Of a stretch of DNA of 64,000 nucleotides, positions 25,173 to 33,939 are shown piece after piece. Position 1 is the first letter of the stretch. Each line of letters opens with the position of its first letter. Source of the stretch: Thermodesulfobacteriota bacterium (GTDB lineage Bacteria; Desulfobacterota_D; UBA1144; Nemesobacterales; UBA2774); contig DAOKYU010000001.1 of NCBI GenBank assembly GCA_035325995.1, positions 572,397-636,396 on the forward strand. Direction: 5' to 3'. The translations under genes and the position numbers were made by a program. Below the pieces are notes generated by a model. That model was not told the origin of the DNA and did not search any database. It saw only the letters and a program-made list of their open reading frames with translations.

Positions 25173-26099
25173 TCAGGCAAGAAGCCCGTATGCGACCCCT
25201 TCCAGGAGCCCTGCGTCGCTTACGACCATCTCGCCGACGGAGAACCTGTCAAGGGTTTTGAGGACCACCTCCGTCCCCGAAACTATAAGATCCTCCCGCC
25301 CCTTTTCGAGCCCCGGAATGGCGGCCCTTTCCGCCCTGGGCGTGCAAAGTATCCTGTCCAGGATATTGACTATTCCGTCCCGCGTGAGCGTGTAGTTATT
25401 TACGAGGTTCGCGTCGTATTTTACAAGGTCGAGCTCGACCGCGGCAAGGCTCGTCGGCGTGCCGGCCGTGCCTATGACCGTAAGCCACTCGCCGCCCGCG
25501 GGGAACCCGGAAAGCCCCTCTGACAGGGTCTTTTCTATATGCGCGCCGAGTGCCGAGAGAGCGGCTTCTGATTCCTTTTCCTCCGAAAGGAAGCGCTCCG
25601 TAAGGCAGACGACGCCGAGCCGCGTGCTCGTGAGGTTCGTCACGGCCCCTTCTTTTACGTATATGTATTCCGTGCTGCCGCCGCCGATATCGAATATGAG
25701 GCAGTCGGGCGTGTCGAATGTGACGGATTTCATGACCCCGCTGACTGTCAGAAGGGCCTCTTCTTCTCCCGATATTACCTCGACGGGGAGGCCCGTCTGC
25801 GATTTCACCAGGTTCACGAAATCGAGCCCGTTCCGGGATTCCCTTACCATGCTCGTCGCCACCGCCCGCATCTTCTCGACGCCGAGGTCGCGTATTATCT
25901 CGGAAAATCCCGAGAGGGCCTTGAGCGATCTTTCTATCGCCCCCGGCTTTATGAGCCTCGTTCCGTTGCCCGAGCCCTCGCCGAGCCGCGTTATCTCGCG
26001 CCCTACGTAGAGCTTATGAAGCGAATCCCCCTCCTCGCCCGGCTCTGTGACGAGGAGCCTGAATGTGTTCGTCCCTATGTCTATGGAAGCTATTCTCAT
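25173..26099 (-). CDS. Ppx/GppA-family phosphatase
   Basis: A 308-residue member of the exopolyphosphatase / guanosine pentaphosphatase family. The ASKHA-type phosphate motifs are present: IASIDIGTNTFRLLV at the N terminus, ATSMVRES, EVISGEEEALLTVSGV, CLIFDIGGGSTEY (near residue 135), and VIGTAGTPTSLA. It is the short form without the C-terminal HD domain, so specificity (polyphosphate or pppGpp) cannot be assigned. ATG 26099 is chosen over an upstream in-frame start because the family begins at this point. The region 26100-26324 upstream shows no gene. Confidence 0.9.
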   Translation of the reverse strand: MRIASIDIGTNTFRLLVTEPGEEGDSLHKLYVGREITRLGEGSGNGTRLIKPGAIERSLKALSGFSEIIRDLGVEKMRAVATSMVRESRNGLDFVNLVKSQTGLPVEVISGEEEALLTVSGVMKSVTFDTPDCLIFDIGGGSTEYIYVKEGAVTNLTSTRLGVVCLTERFLSEEKESEAALSALGAHIEKTLSEGLSGFPAGGEWLTVIGTAGTPTSLAAVELDLVKYDANLVNNYTLTRDGIVNILDRILCTPRAERAAIPGLEKGREDLIVSGTEVVLKTLDRFSVGEMVVSDAGLLEGVAYGLLA

Positions 26100-26324
26100 T
26101 GGCGTATGCTCAATTTTACAGCTATTCGGCGTCCCGGGTGAGGGAGCATGAAAAATTCCCGCTCGCCTCACCGGGCGGTTTTGGATATGACAAGATTTAT
26201 ACCACGAAATGCGGCTAAATAAAGCGATATTAGCGCGGCCCGGGAAAAGCCGCCCGAAGGGGGCATTCCGTTTCCGTCCGCACACCGGGGCCGTATATAG
26301 CGCCCTTGAGCGCGAGCGGCCCGT

Positions 26325-28418
26325 TCAATGCCCGGCGTGCGCCTCTGCCGTAACGGCCTGCTCCTTTTCTATTATCTTCGACGCGATATGATCCGGGAGC
26401 TCCTCGTAATGAGAGAAATCCATCGAGAACGTCCCGCGCCCGCTCGTTATGGCCCTGAGGTCGGGTGCGTACGTCAGAACCTCCGCCATCGGTATGAGCG
26501 CGCGTATGATATTCGTGCCGGAAAGCGAATCGAACCCGGATACCTTTCCCCTCCGGGCGTTGACGTCGCCTATGACGTCACCCATGCATTCGTCCGGTAT
26601 CGTTATCTCCATCTTCATTACCGGCTCTAAAAGCACGGGCGAGGCGTCTTCCATCGCCTTCCTGAATCCCATGGAGCCCGCGATCTGAAACGCCATGTCC
26701 GAGGAATCCACTGTGTGGTACTTCCCGTCGAAGAGCGTCAGCTTCACGTCCACCACCGGGTAGCCGGCGAGTACGCCCTTCTTCATCGAATCGACGACGC
26801 CCTTCTCGACGGACGGGATGAAGTTCTTCGGTATAGCGCCGCCGACGATGTTGTTGACGAACTCGAACCCGCCGCCCCGCGGGAGAGGCTCGATTTCGAC
26901 CCAGGCGTCCCCGTACTGCCCCTTTCCGCCTGTCTGCTTGATGTACTTGCCCTCGGCCTTGGCCCTGCCGCGTATGGTTTCCCTGTAGGGGACGCGCGGC
27001 GTCTTGAGCTCGACGTTAACGCCGTACGTATCCCTGAGCTTGTTCACCGTAGCCTCGACGTGAGACTGCCCTGTCCCCGAAAGCAGGAACTCCTTCGTCT
27101 CTTCGTCTATCCTGTAATGTATCGTCGGGTCCTCTTCGTGGATTCGGGCGAGTGACGGCATGAGCTTGTCCTCGTCGTTCCTCGTCCTGGCCTCGATCGC
27201 GTAGGACAGAACCGCCGCCGGAAGAGGCACCGAGGGTATTATCATTTGATGGGCCTCGTCCGTCAGCGTGTCGCCCGTCGAGGCGTCCTTGAGCTTGTTT
27301 ACGGCCGCTATGTCTCCGCACGAAGCCGGGCTCAGCGGGAATTCCTTCTTCCCGAGGAGCCTGTGGAAATGGCCGAGCTTTTCCTTGTTCCCCTTTGTCG
27401 CGTTATAAGCCCCGCCGTCGCCGTTGAGTGTACCCGAATACACCCTGAAAACGCTTATCTTGCCCGCGTACGGGTCCGAAATGGTCTTGAATACGTACGC
27501 CGAGAACGGCCCCTTTTCCCCAGGGGCGATTTCCGTCTCGCCTCCTTCGGGGAGTATCCCCTTCATCGGCTTTCTTTCGAGCGGGGACGGCATGTATCTC
27601 GTAATTGCGCCCGAGAGGACGTTCAGGCCGACGAGTCCCGTCGCCGAGCCGAAGAACACCGGCACGACGCGCCCGTCGAGGATGCCCTCGTGCAGGAGGC
27701 TCGTTATCCTGTCCTCGTCCACAGGCTCGCCGTCGAGATACTTTTCGAGAAGGTCGTCGTCGAGCTCGGCGACGGTCTCTATAATCTCCTCCCTCGCTGC
27801 CGCGGCGGCGTCCATCATGTCGTCCGGAACGGGTATCTCCCGGGCCGCGCCCGTCCCGTCGTAGGCGTACGCCTTCATGTCGACGAGATCGACCAGTCCC
27901 TTGAAGTCGTGCTGTCCGCCTATCGGGAGCGTGAGCGGTATGACCTTCACACCGGCGAGCTCCTTCGCGACGGCGCGTACCGTCGCCTCGTAGCTCGTGT
28001 TCTCCCTGTCGAGCTTGTTGACGAAGACCATGGAGGGCAGCCCGCCCGCTATGTCCCAGTATTTTTTTAACTGCAGCCCGGATTCGGCGCTGCCTACGGC
28101 GCCCGCGACGAGCACGACGCCGTCGACCGCCCTTACGGCGTTTTCGGCTTCGTACAGAAAATTTAAGAACCCGGGTGTATCTATGAGGTTTACCAGGTGG
28201 CTCCTGGTTTCGTAGAAGGTAATGTGGGAGTTAATGGACATCTTGCGGTGCTTTTCTTCCGGTTCGTAGTCCAGCACCGAAGACCCGTCGTCGACCTTGC
28301 CGAGCTTGTCGGTAGCGCCGTGGGTGTAGAGTATAGCTTCAGCCAGAGATGTTTTACCGGCTCCGTGGGGTGCGACGAGCGCGATATTCCTTATACAGTC
28401 TCTACTGTACTCCTTCAT
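26325..28418 (-). CDS. EF-G-like translational GTPase (paralogue of elongation factor G)
   Basis: A 697-residue five-domain GTPase. G1 reads APHGAGKTSL (residues 16-25) instead of the AHIDAGKTT of true EF-G; DTPGF and NKLD are intact. Domain IV and V segments (GKGQYGDAWVEIEPL, GRGTFSMDFSHYEELP) follow. The altered G1 loop and short switch I are typical of the EF-G-like/FusA2 group; a role in translocation, recycling or polysome protection is not settled for this group. No rpsL, rpsG or tuf is nearby, confirming it is not the ribosomal-operon fusA. It lies 125 bases downstream of rpmE. Confidence 0.88.
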   Translation of the reverse strand: MKEYSRDCIRNIALVAPHGAGKTSLAEAILYTHGATDKLGKVDDGSSVLDYEPEEKHRKMSINSHITFYETRSHLVNLIDTPGFLNFLYEAENAVRAVDGVVLVAGAVGSAESGLQLKKYWDIAGGLPSMVFVNKLDRENTSYEATVRAVAKELAGVKVIPLTLPIGGQHDFKGLVDLVDMKAYAYDGTGAAREIPVPDDMMDAAAAAREEIIETVAELDDDLLEKYLDGEPVDEDRITSLLHEGILDGRVVPVFFGSATGLVGLNVLSGAITRYMPSPLERKPMKGILPEGGETEIAPGEKGPFSAYVFKTISDPYAGKISVFRVYSGTLNGDGGAYNATKGNKEKLGHFHRLLGKKEFPLSPASCGDIAAVNKLKDASTGDTLTDEAHQMIIPSVPLPAAVLSYAIEARTRNDEDKLMPSLARIHEEDPTIHYRIDEETKEFLLSGTGQSHVEATVNKLRDTYGVNVELKTPRVPYRETIRGRAKAEGKYIKQTGGKGQYGDAWVEIEPLPRGGGFEFVNNIVGGAIPKNFIPSVEKGVVDSMKKGVLAGYPVVDVKLTLFDGKYHTVDSSDMAFQIAGSMGFRKAMEDASPVLLEPVMKMEITIPDECMGDVIGDVNARRGKVSGFDSLSGTNIIRALIPMAEVLTYAPDLRAITSGRGTFSMDFSHYEELPDHIASKIIEKEQAVTAEAHAGH

Positions 28419-28543
28419 GTGGAGTTACCTCCTTAATCTGTTATTGACGGCAATCCTTGTCAACTTGTTCGTCTCCTCTACAGATAAACTCCGGTAAATT
28501 CCGGTTTTAAGGTGAACGTGTTCCGATTTACCCGACGAAAGGC

Positions 28544-28747
28544 CTAGTTCTTGTTGTACTTCTTCCTGAACCTTTCTACCCTGCCCTTCGCTTCCGCAGC
28601 CCTTTCCTTGCCTGTGTAAAACGTGTGACAGTTCGAGCAAACTTCCACCGTGAAGTCTTCAAAACGCGTCGATTTCGTGTTGTATACCGCTCCGCAAGAG
28701 CAGCTTATGGTGACATCTTTATACTCCGGATGTATATCCGCCTTCAT
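28544..28747 (-). CDS. rpmE: 50S ribosomal protein bL31, zinc-binding type
   Basis: A 67-residue bL31. It begins MKADIHPEY; the zinc ligands are in SCSCG and VCSNCHTFYTG, so it is the C+ type. A good AGGAGG site precedes the ATG at 28747. It sits between the dnaK transcription unit, which ends at a terminator, and the EF-G-like gene. Confidence 0.96.
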   Translation of the reverse strand: MKADIHPEYKDVTISCSCGAVYNTKSTRFEDFTVEVCSNCHTFYTGKERAAEAKGRVERFRKKYNKN

Positions 28748-28860
28748 TTACAGCCTCCTGTTTAGTGAATACGTAGGGTATGATGAATTAAATTAAGCCC
28801 CTGTCTATTAATAGTAAATTAACATTTAAATGGCGGTTCAGCAAGTAGAACAGGCCCCGG

Positions 28861-28894
28861 AAAAGCAAAAAAGGCAGCCAATATCAGCCGCCTT
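28861..28894 (-). terminator. Rho-independent terminator after dnaK
   Basis: Read on the minus strand: AAGGCGGC, loop TGATATTG, GCTGCCTT, then TTTTGCTTTT. The stem has eight pairs with one G-T. A second small inverted repeat, GGCGGT-GTTA-ACCGCC at 28905-28920, lies between it and the dnaK stop. Confidence 0.8.
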
Positions 28895-28939
28895 TTTCGC
28901 GTTAGGCGGTGTTAACCGCCGTAAATCCGGTTTTTGTTC

Positions 28940-30880
28940 TTATTTTTCGGTGAATTCGGCGTCTATAACGTCGTCGCCGTCATCCTTCGGGCCCTCGTCC
29001 CGGGCGCCCTCTTCGGGCCCGGAAGCCCCGGGCTCGGCGCCGTCTCCGCCCGGCTCCTGCGCACCGCCCTCGGCCTGCTGCTTGTACATCAGCTCGGCGA
29101 GTTTGTGCGAGGCCTTGGTTATCTTGTCCGTGGCCGCCGCTATGGCGTCCGCGTCGCTGCCCTTTATGGCGCTGCGCCCTTCCTCGAGCGCCTCTTCGAG
29201 CTCTTTCCTGTCGGACTCTTCGAGCTTGTTTTCGAATTCCTTAAAGCTCTTCTCCGTCCTGTATATAAGCTCGTCGAGCTTGTTGCGGTTCTCCACGAGC
29301 TCGTGGCGCTTCTTGTCCTCCTCGGACTTCTCCTCGGCGTCGCGCACCATCCTGTCGACCTCGTCCTTGGCGAGCCCGCTCGATGCCTCTACCCTGACCT
29401 TCTGCTCCTTGCCCGAGGCCATGTCCTTGGCCGAGACGTGGAGTATGCCGTCGGCGTCCGTGTCGAACGTGACCTCGATCTGGGGCACGCCTCTCGATGC
29501 GGGCGGCAGGCCGTCGAGTATGAACCTCGCGAGCGTCCTGTTGTCGCCCGCCATCTGCCTTTCGCCCTGGAGGACGTGTATCTCTACGGACGTCTGGTTG
29601 TCTTCGGCCGTCGTGAACACCTGGCTCTTCTTCGTCGGTATCGTGGTGTTCCTCTCGATTATCTTCGTCATGACTCCGCCAAGGGTCTCGATACCGAGCG
29701 AGAGCGGGGTGACGTCCAGAAGAAGAACGTCCCTCACTTCTCCGCCGAGGACCGCACCCTGAATCGCCGCGCCCATGGCCACGACCTCGTCGGGGTTTAT
29801 GCCCTTGTGGGGCTCCCTTCCGAAGAAGTCCGTAACCACCTTCTGTACGAGCGGTATCCTGATGGAGCCGCCGACGAGTATGACTTCGCTGATGTCCGAA
29901 GCCTTGAGCCCGGCGTCCTTGAGCGCCTGCTTGCAGGGCTCGAGCGTTCCCTTGACCTTGTCCTCGATGAGCTGCTCGAACTTCGAGCGCGTGATCTTCA
30001 TAACGAGGTGCTTGGGCCCCGTCGCGTCCGCGGTTATGAACGGCAGGTTGACTTCCGTCTCCAGAGTGTTCGAAAGCTCTATCTTCGCCTTCTCGGCCTC
30101 CTGGCGGAGCCTCTGGAGCGCCATCTTGTCGTTCCCGAGGTCGATGCCGGAATCCTTTTTGAATTCGGCGATTATATATTCCATGAGTATCCTGTCGAGG
30201 TCGTCTCCGCCGAGGTGCGTGTCGCCGTTCGTGGACTTGACCTCTATGACGTTGTCGCCGACTTCGAGAATCGATATGTCGAACGTTCCTCCGCCGAGGT
30301 CGTACACCGCTATGGTGCCCTCGTTCTTCTTGTCGAACCCGTACGAAAGCGCAGCCGCCGTGGGCTCGTTTATGATTCGTTTCACTTCGAGCCCGGCTAT
30401 CTTGCCGGCGTCCTTGGTCGCCTGGCGCTGGCTGTCGTTAAAGTATGCGGGCACCGTGATGACGGCTTCCTTCACTTCCGCGCCGAGGTAATCCTCGGCC
30501 GCCTTCTTGAGCTTCATCAGCACGTGCGAGGAAATCTGGGGCGGGGAATACTGCTTGCCCATCGCCTCGACCCACGCGTCGCCGTTCTTCGCCTTGACCA
30601 CCTTGTAAGGGAGTCTCTTGGCCTCGTCCTCGACCTCGTCGTAGCGCCGTCCCATGAGCCTCTTTACGGAGAAGATCGTGTTCTCCGGGTTCACGACGGC
30701 CTGCCTCTTGGCAGGCCCGCCCACGAGTATTTCGCCGTCCTTCGTGAAGGCGACGACGGAGGGCGTCGTACGAGCCCCTTCCTCGTTAATGATAACCTTG
30801 GGCTCGCCGCCTTCGACTATCGCCACGACCGAGTTGGTCGTTCCGAGGTCGATACCTATAATTTTTCCGCCTGTTGCCAT
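28940..30880 (-). CDS. dnaK: Chaperone protein DnaK (main Hsp70)
   Basis: A 646-residue canonical DnaK: IIGIDLGTTNSVVA at the N terminus, VYDLGGGTFDIS, VILVGGSIRIPLVQ, VLQGERQMAGDN, and a Gly/Glu/Asp-rich tail ending DVIDAEFTEK, the usual DnaK C terminus (compare DVVDAEFEE). Length matches E. coli DnaK (638). It is 35 bases downstream of rpoH, with AGGAGGTAG ahead of its ATG, and is followed by a strong terminator. No dnaJ follows it; the window's grpE and dnaJ are in another operon. Confidence 0.96.
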   Translation of the reverse strand: MATGGKIIGIDLGTTNSVVAIVEGGEPKVIINEEGARTTPSVVAFTKDGEILVGGPAKRQAVVNPENTIFSVKRLMGRRYDEVEDEAKRLPYKVVKAKNGDAWVEAMGKQYSPPQISSHVLMKLKKAAEDYLGAEVKEAVITVPAYFNDSQRQATKDAGKIAGLEVKRIINEPTAAALSYGFDKKNEGTIAVYDLGGGTFDISILEVGDNVIEVKSTNGDTHLGGDDLDRILMEYIIAEFKKDSGIDLGNDKMALQRLRQEAEKAKIELSNTLETEVNLPFITADATGPKHLVMKITRSKFEQLIEDKVKGTLEPCKQALKDAGLKASDISEVILVGGSIRIPLVQKVVTDFFGREPHKGINPDEVVAMGAAIQGAVLGGEVRDVLLLDVTPLSLGIETLGGVMTKIIERNTTIPTKKSQVFTTAEDNQTSVEIHVLQGERQMAGDNRTLARFILDGLPPASRGVPQIEVTFDTDADGILHVSAKDMASGKEQKVRVEASSGLAKDEVDRMVRDAEEKSEEDKKRHELVENRNKLDELIYRTEKSFKEFENKLEESDRKELEEALEEGRSAIKGSDADAIAAATDKITKASHKLAELMYKQQAEGGAQEPGGDGAEPGASGPEEGARDEGPKDDGDDVIDAEFTEK

Positions 30881-30915
30881 TATGTTTACTACCTCCTGTA
30901 CTTTTTATGTTCGTT

Positions 30916-31794
30916 TCAGTCGACGGAAGCGCGCCCCACTTCCCCTGAATCTATGGAGCTTTCTACTTCGCCCTTTAGTTTCTTTAGAGCCTGCACCTCT
31001 ATCTGGCGCACCCGTTCCTTGGATATTCCGAGCTCCTCGCCGAGCTCGCGGAGCTTGCCCTGCGGGCTGGAAAGATACCTGCTTTCTATGACGCGCTTCT
31101 CGCGCGGCGAGAGCTTCGTCAGGCCCTCTTCGAGCCCCCTCTGCGCAAGGACGTTCGTCTCGATGTTCACGAGGACGTCTTCCTGCGAGGGGCCTTCCAC
31201 GGCCAGCGTGTCGACGTATGTTATCGAGTTGTCGTCGGTGACGGTGGAGTCCAGCGAAAAGTCCCTTGCCGCCGTCCTAAGCTCCATGTCTATGACGTCC
31301 TTCTCCCTTACGCCGAAGAGCTTGGCCACCTTGCCTGCGTCCTCTTCGGAGAGGGTTCCGCCGTCCAGATGAAGCTGCCGCCTGGCCCTTCCTATTTTAT
31401 GGAAGAGCTTCCTTTCGGCCTGTGTCGTGCCGATCTTCACCTGGCTCCAGAACTTCATGATGTGGTTCTGTATGCCCGCACGTATCCACCACACCGCGTA
31501 GGATATGAGCCTGTAGCCCCTGTGCGGGTTGAATTTCTTTACGGCTTTCATGAGCCCGAGAGTGCCTTCCTGAACGAGATCCGTCAAAGGGAATCCGTAC
31601 GACGCATATTCCGACGCTATCTTCACGACGAATCTCAGGTTGGACACTATGAGCTGGTTTGCAGCTTCGAGGTCCTTGTCTTCATAGTACCTCAAGGCAA
31701 GGGCATGTTCCTCGTCCCTGCTCAGAACCGGGTATTTCTCGATTTCCCTGAGAAATATTCCCATCGGCTCTCTAACTGCTATGGCATTCGTCAA
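30916..31794 (-). CDS. rpoH: RNA polymerase heat-shock sigma factor, RpoH-like
   Basis: A 292-residue sigma70-family protein without region 1.1. Region 2 contains LRFVVKIASEYASYGFPLTDLVQEG and LISYAVWWIRAGIQNHI (parts), followed by QAERKLFHKIGRARRQL, which resembles the RpoH box (QRKLFFNLRK). Region 4 has ELGEELGISKERVRQIEVQAL near residue 255. Length matches RpoH (about 285). Being directly upstream of dnaK supports the heat-shock assignment and suggests a feedback arrangement in which DnaK can act on its own sigma factor, as known in E. coli. Start ATG 31794 has AAAGGAGG upstream. Confidence 0.92.
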   Translation of the reverse strand: MTNAIAVREPMGIFLREIEKYPVLSRDEEHALALRYYEDKDLEAANQLIVSNLRFVVKIASEYASYGFPLTDLVQEGTLGLMKAVKKFNPHRGYRLISYAVWWIRAGIQNHIMKFWSQVKIGTTQAERKLFHKIGRARRQLHLDGGTLSEEDAGKVAKLFGVREKDVIDMELRTAARDFSLDSTVTDDNSITYVDTLAVEGPSQEDVLVNIETNVLAQRGLEEGLTKLSPREKRVIESRYLSSPQGKLRELGEELGISKERVRQIEVQALKKLKGEVESSIDSGEVGRASVD

Positions 31795-31814
31795 TTTTCA
31801 TACCTCCTTTTGGA

Positions 31815-31842
31815 AAACTAATCATCATCCGGGAAATGTCAA
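31815..31842 (-). promoter_or_regulatory. Probable promoter of rpoH-dnaK
   Basis: Minus strand CTTGACA (TTGACA is the complement of 31837-31842), 16 bases, then TAGTTT (complement of 31815-31820), about 20 bases ahead of the start codon. A second candidate, TTGATA-N16-TATCTA, lies further upstream near 31862-31890. More than one promoter would fit a heat-shock sigma gene, but this is by eye. Confidence 0.4.
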
Positions 31843-31944
31843 GGGGGAGGAGGCATTATGGTAGATACAAAAATTTAGTGAGTTATCAAGGTGTTAGACG
31901 CTAATTGCTGATGTATTTCTTATGATTTGGACGGATAAAGCCTC

Positions 31945-31974
31945 AAAAGGCCCGTTTTTCGGTCAAAACGGGCC
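31945..31974 (-). terminator. Strong Rho-independent terminator after sucC
   Basis: Minus strand GGCCCGTTTT-GACCGA-AAAACGGGCC followed by TTTTGAGG. Ten perfect base pairs and a T run, starting about 20 bases after the sucC stop. It ends the TCA block. Confidence 0.85.
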
Positions 31975-31994
31975 GCGGGCTTTAATTTTTACCG

Positions 31995-33158
31995 TTAGAC
32001 GCCGGCCGCTTCCACGACCCTGGCCGCGGCTTCCCGCATGTCGCCGCCGGTGATGATATTGAGGCCGGATTCGGAAAGCATCTTCCTTCCGAGCTCGACG
32101 TTGGTCCCTTCGAGCCTTACGACGAGGGGCACCTGTATGCCGACTTCCCTGGCCGCCGCGATTATGCCCTCGGCTATGGTGTCGCATTTCATGATGCCGC
32201 CGAATATGTTGACGAATATCGCCTTTACGTTCGGGTCGCTCAGGATCATCTTGAAGGCCTGGGTGACCTGCTCGGTGCTGGCGCCGCCGCCCACGTCGAG
32301 GAAGTTCGCCGGCTCGCCGCCGTGGTACTTGATGATGTCCATCGTCGCCATGGCGAGCCCCGCGCCGTTTACGAGGCAGCCTATGTTGCCGTCGAGCTTG
32401 ACGTAGCTGATGCTCCACTTCTTGGCCTCGAGCTCGGTCGGGTCCTCTTCGTCCGGGTCGTGATACTTTTCGATGTCGGGATGCCTGAAAAGGGCGTTGT
32501 CGTCGAAATTCATCTTCGCGTCGAGTGCGATGAGGTCGCCCGACTTGGTGAGTATGAGCGGGTTTATCTCGGCGAGGGAGCAGTCCTTGTCGGTGAAGAG
32601 CTGGTAGAGGGCGGATACGAACTTCACGGCCTTGCCGACGCTCTTTCCCTCGAGCCCGAGGAAGTAAGCGATCTTCCTGCACTGAAAGGGCTGGAGCCCG
32701 ACTACGGGGTCTATATATTCCTTGAGTATCTTTTCGGGGTGTGTGCGGGCGATCTCTTCGATTTCGACGCCCCCTTCGCGGCTGGCCATTATAACTATCT
32801 CTTCCTTCGACCTGTCTATAACCATCCCGAGGTAAAATTCCTTGTCTATATCGGAGGCCTCTTCGACGAGGACCTTCTTCACCAGCTTGCCGTCGGGGCC
32901 TGTCTGGTGCGTGACGAGTATCATTCCGATTATTTCGGAGGCTATTTCCTTAACCTGGTCGAGCAGGCTCGCGAGCTTTACGCCCCCGCCCTTGCCCCTT
33001 CCGCCGGCGTGAATCTGCGCCTTGATTACGAACTTTCCGGAGTTTAAATCCTGCGCTATCTGGTGCGCTTCTTCTTCGTTAAACGCGACTTTCCCCGTCG
33101 GCGTCGCCGCGCCGTAGAGGGATAACAGTTCCTTTGCCTGATACTCGTGTATGTTCAC
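31995..33158 (-). CDS. sucC: Succinyl-CoA synthetase (ADP/GDP-forming) beta subunit
   Basis: A 387-residue ATP-grasp subunit. It begins NIHEYQAKELLSLYG; ATP-grasp segments KAQIHAGGRGKGGG and CSLAEINPLI are present; the C-terminal ligase/CoA domain holds FLDVGGGAS and IFVNIFGGIMKCD. Length matches E. coli SucC (388). It normally works with SucD, which carries the phosphohistidine, but here a terminator follows, so sucD must be elsewhere. It is the last gene of the TCA block, 39 bases after sdhB. Confidence 0.96.
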   Translation of the reverse strand: MNIHEYQAKELLSLYGAATPTGKVAFNEEEAHQIAQDLNSGKFVIKAQIHAGGRGKGGGVKLASLLDQVKEIASEIIGMILVTHQTGPDGKLVKKVLVEEASDIDKEFYLGMVIDRSKEEIVIMASREGGVEIEEIARTHPEKILKEYIDPVVGLQPFQCRKIAYFLGLEGKSVGKAVKFVSALYQLFTDKDCSLAEINPLILTKSGDLIALDAKMNFDDNALFRHPDIEKYHDPDEEDPTELEAKKWSISYVKLDGNIGCLVNGAGLAMATMDIIKYHGGEPANFLDVGGGASTEQVTQAFKMILSDPNVKAIFVNIFGGIMKCDTIAEGIIAAAREVGIQVPLVVRLEGTNVELGRKMLSESGLNIITGGDMREAAARVVEAAGV

Positions 33159-33197
33159 TTCGTAAATCCTCCTTAATAAAAAAAGCGCCTTCGCCGG

Positions 33198-33938
33198 TTA
33201 CTGCTTCGAATTTCCCCTGAACTTGTTTATGAGCCACTGGAGCGGGTCGAAGTATGCGTCGACCACCCTCTCCTTGAGCGGGATGATTGCGTTGTCGGTG
33301 ATGTGTATGTGCTCCGGGCAGACTTCGGTGCAGCACTTCGTGATGTTGCAGTACCCGACGCCGGCGTCCGTCCTGAGGTATGCCCTCCTGTCGTCCGTGT
33401 CGAGCGGATGCATTTCGAGCTCGGCTATCTTGATGAGCATTCTCGGGCCTGCGAACGCGTCTTTTTTGTCGTGGTTCCTGAGAATGTGGCAGACATTCTG
33501 GCAGAGGAAGCACTCTATGCATTTTCTGAATTCCTGGCTCCTCTCGACATCCTCCTGGTACATGATCCACTTCGTGTCCTTGGCCGGCTTGAAGGGCGGT
33601 ATGGTCTTTCTGACCTTGTAGTTCCACGAGACGTCGGTGACGAGGTCTTTTATTATCGGGAAGCTCTTTATGGGATATACGGTAACGGGTTTATCGAGCG
33701 GGAGCGAATCCATGCGGGTCTTGCAGGTGAGCTTGGGCATGCCGTTTATCTCGGCGCTGCACGAGCCGCACTTGGCCGCCTTGCAGTTCCACCTTACGGC
33801 GAGGTCGCCGTCGTAGTTGGCCTGTATGAAGTGTATCGCGTCGAGGACAACCATCCCCTCCTCAACGGGCACATCGTATTCTACTTCCCCGCCGCCGCTG
33901 GAGTCCCCGCGGTATACCCTCATCTTGGCTGTGGCCAT
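33198..33938 (-). CDS. sdhB: Succinate dehydrogenase iron-sulfur subunit
   Basis: A 246-residue SdhB. The [2Fe-2S] ligands are in WNCKAAKCGSCS plus the later LTC; the [4Fe-4S] site is KCIECFLCQNVC; the [3Fe-4S] site is CNITKCCTEVCP. The second cluster motif with CIECFLCQNVCH and the overall layout resemble the actinobacterial/deltaproteobacterial type rather than E. coli SdhB. It starts one base after the sdhA stop region (sdhA ATG side upstream), with sdhA ending at 33940. It passes electrons from FAD in SdhA to the membrane anchor. Confidence 0.94.
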   Translation of the reverse strand: MATAKMRVYRGDSSGGGEVEYDVPVEEGMVVLDAIHFIQANYDGDLAVRWNCKAAKCGSCSAEINGMPKLTCKTRMDSLPLDKPVTVYPIKSFPIIKDLVTDVSWNYKVRKTIPPFKPAKDTKWIMYQEDVERSQEFRKCIECFLCQNVCHILRNHDKKDAFAGPRMLIKIAELEMHPLDTDDRRAYLRTDAGVGYCNITKCCTEVCPEHIHITDNAIIPLKERVVDAYFDPLQWLINKFRGNSKQ

Positions 33939-33939
33939 A

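Noticed and set aside
28934..31372. 812-codon open frame on the plus strand opposite dnaK and rpoH
   Set aside because: Antisense of two certain genes; it arises from codon bias and even runs through the gap between them.
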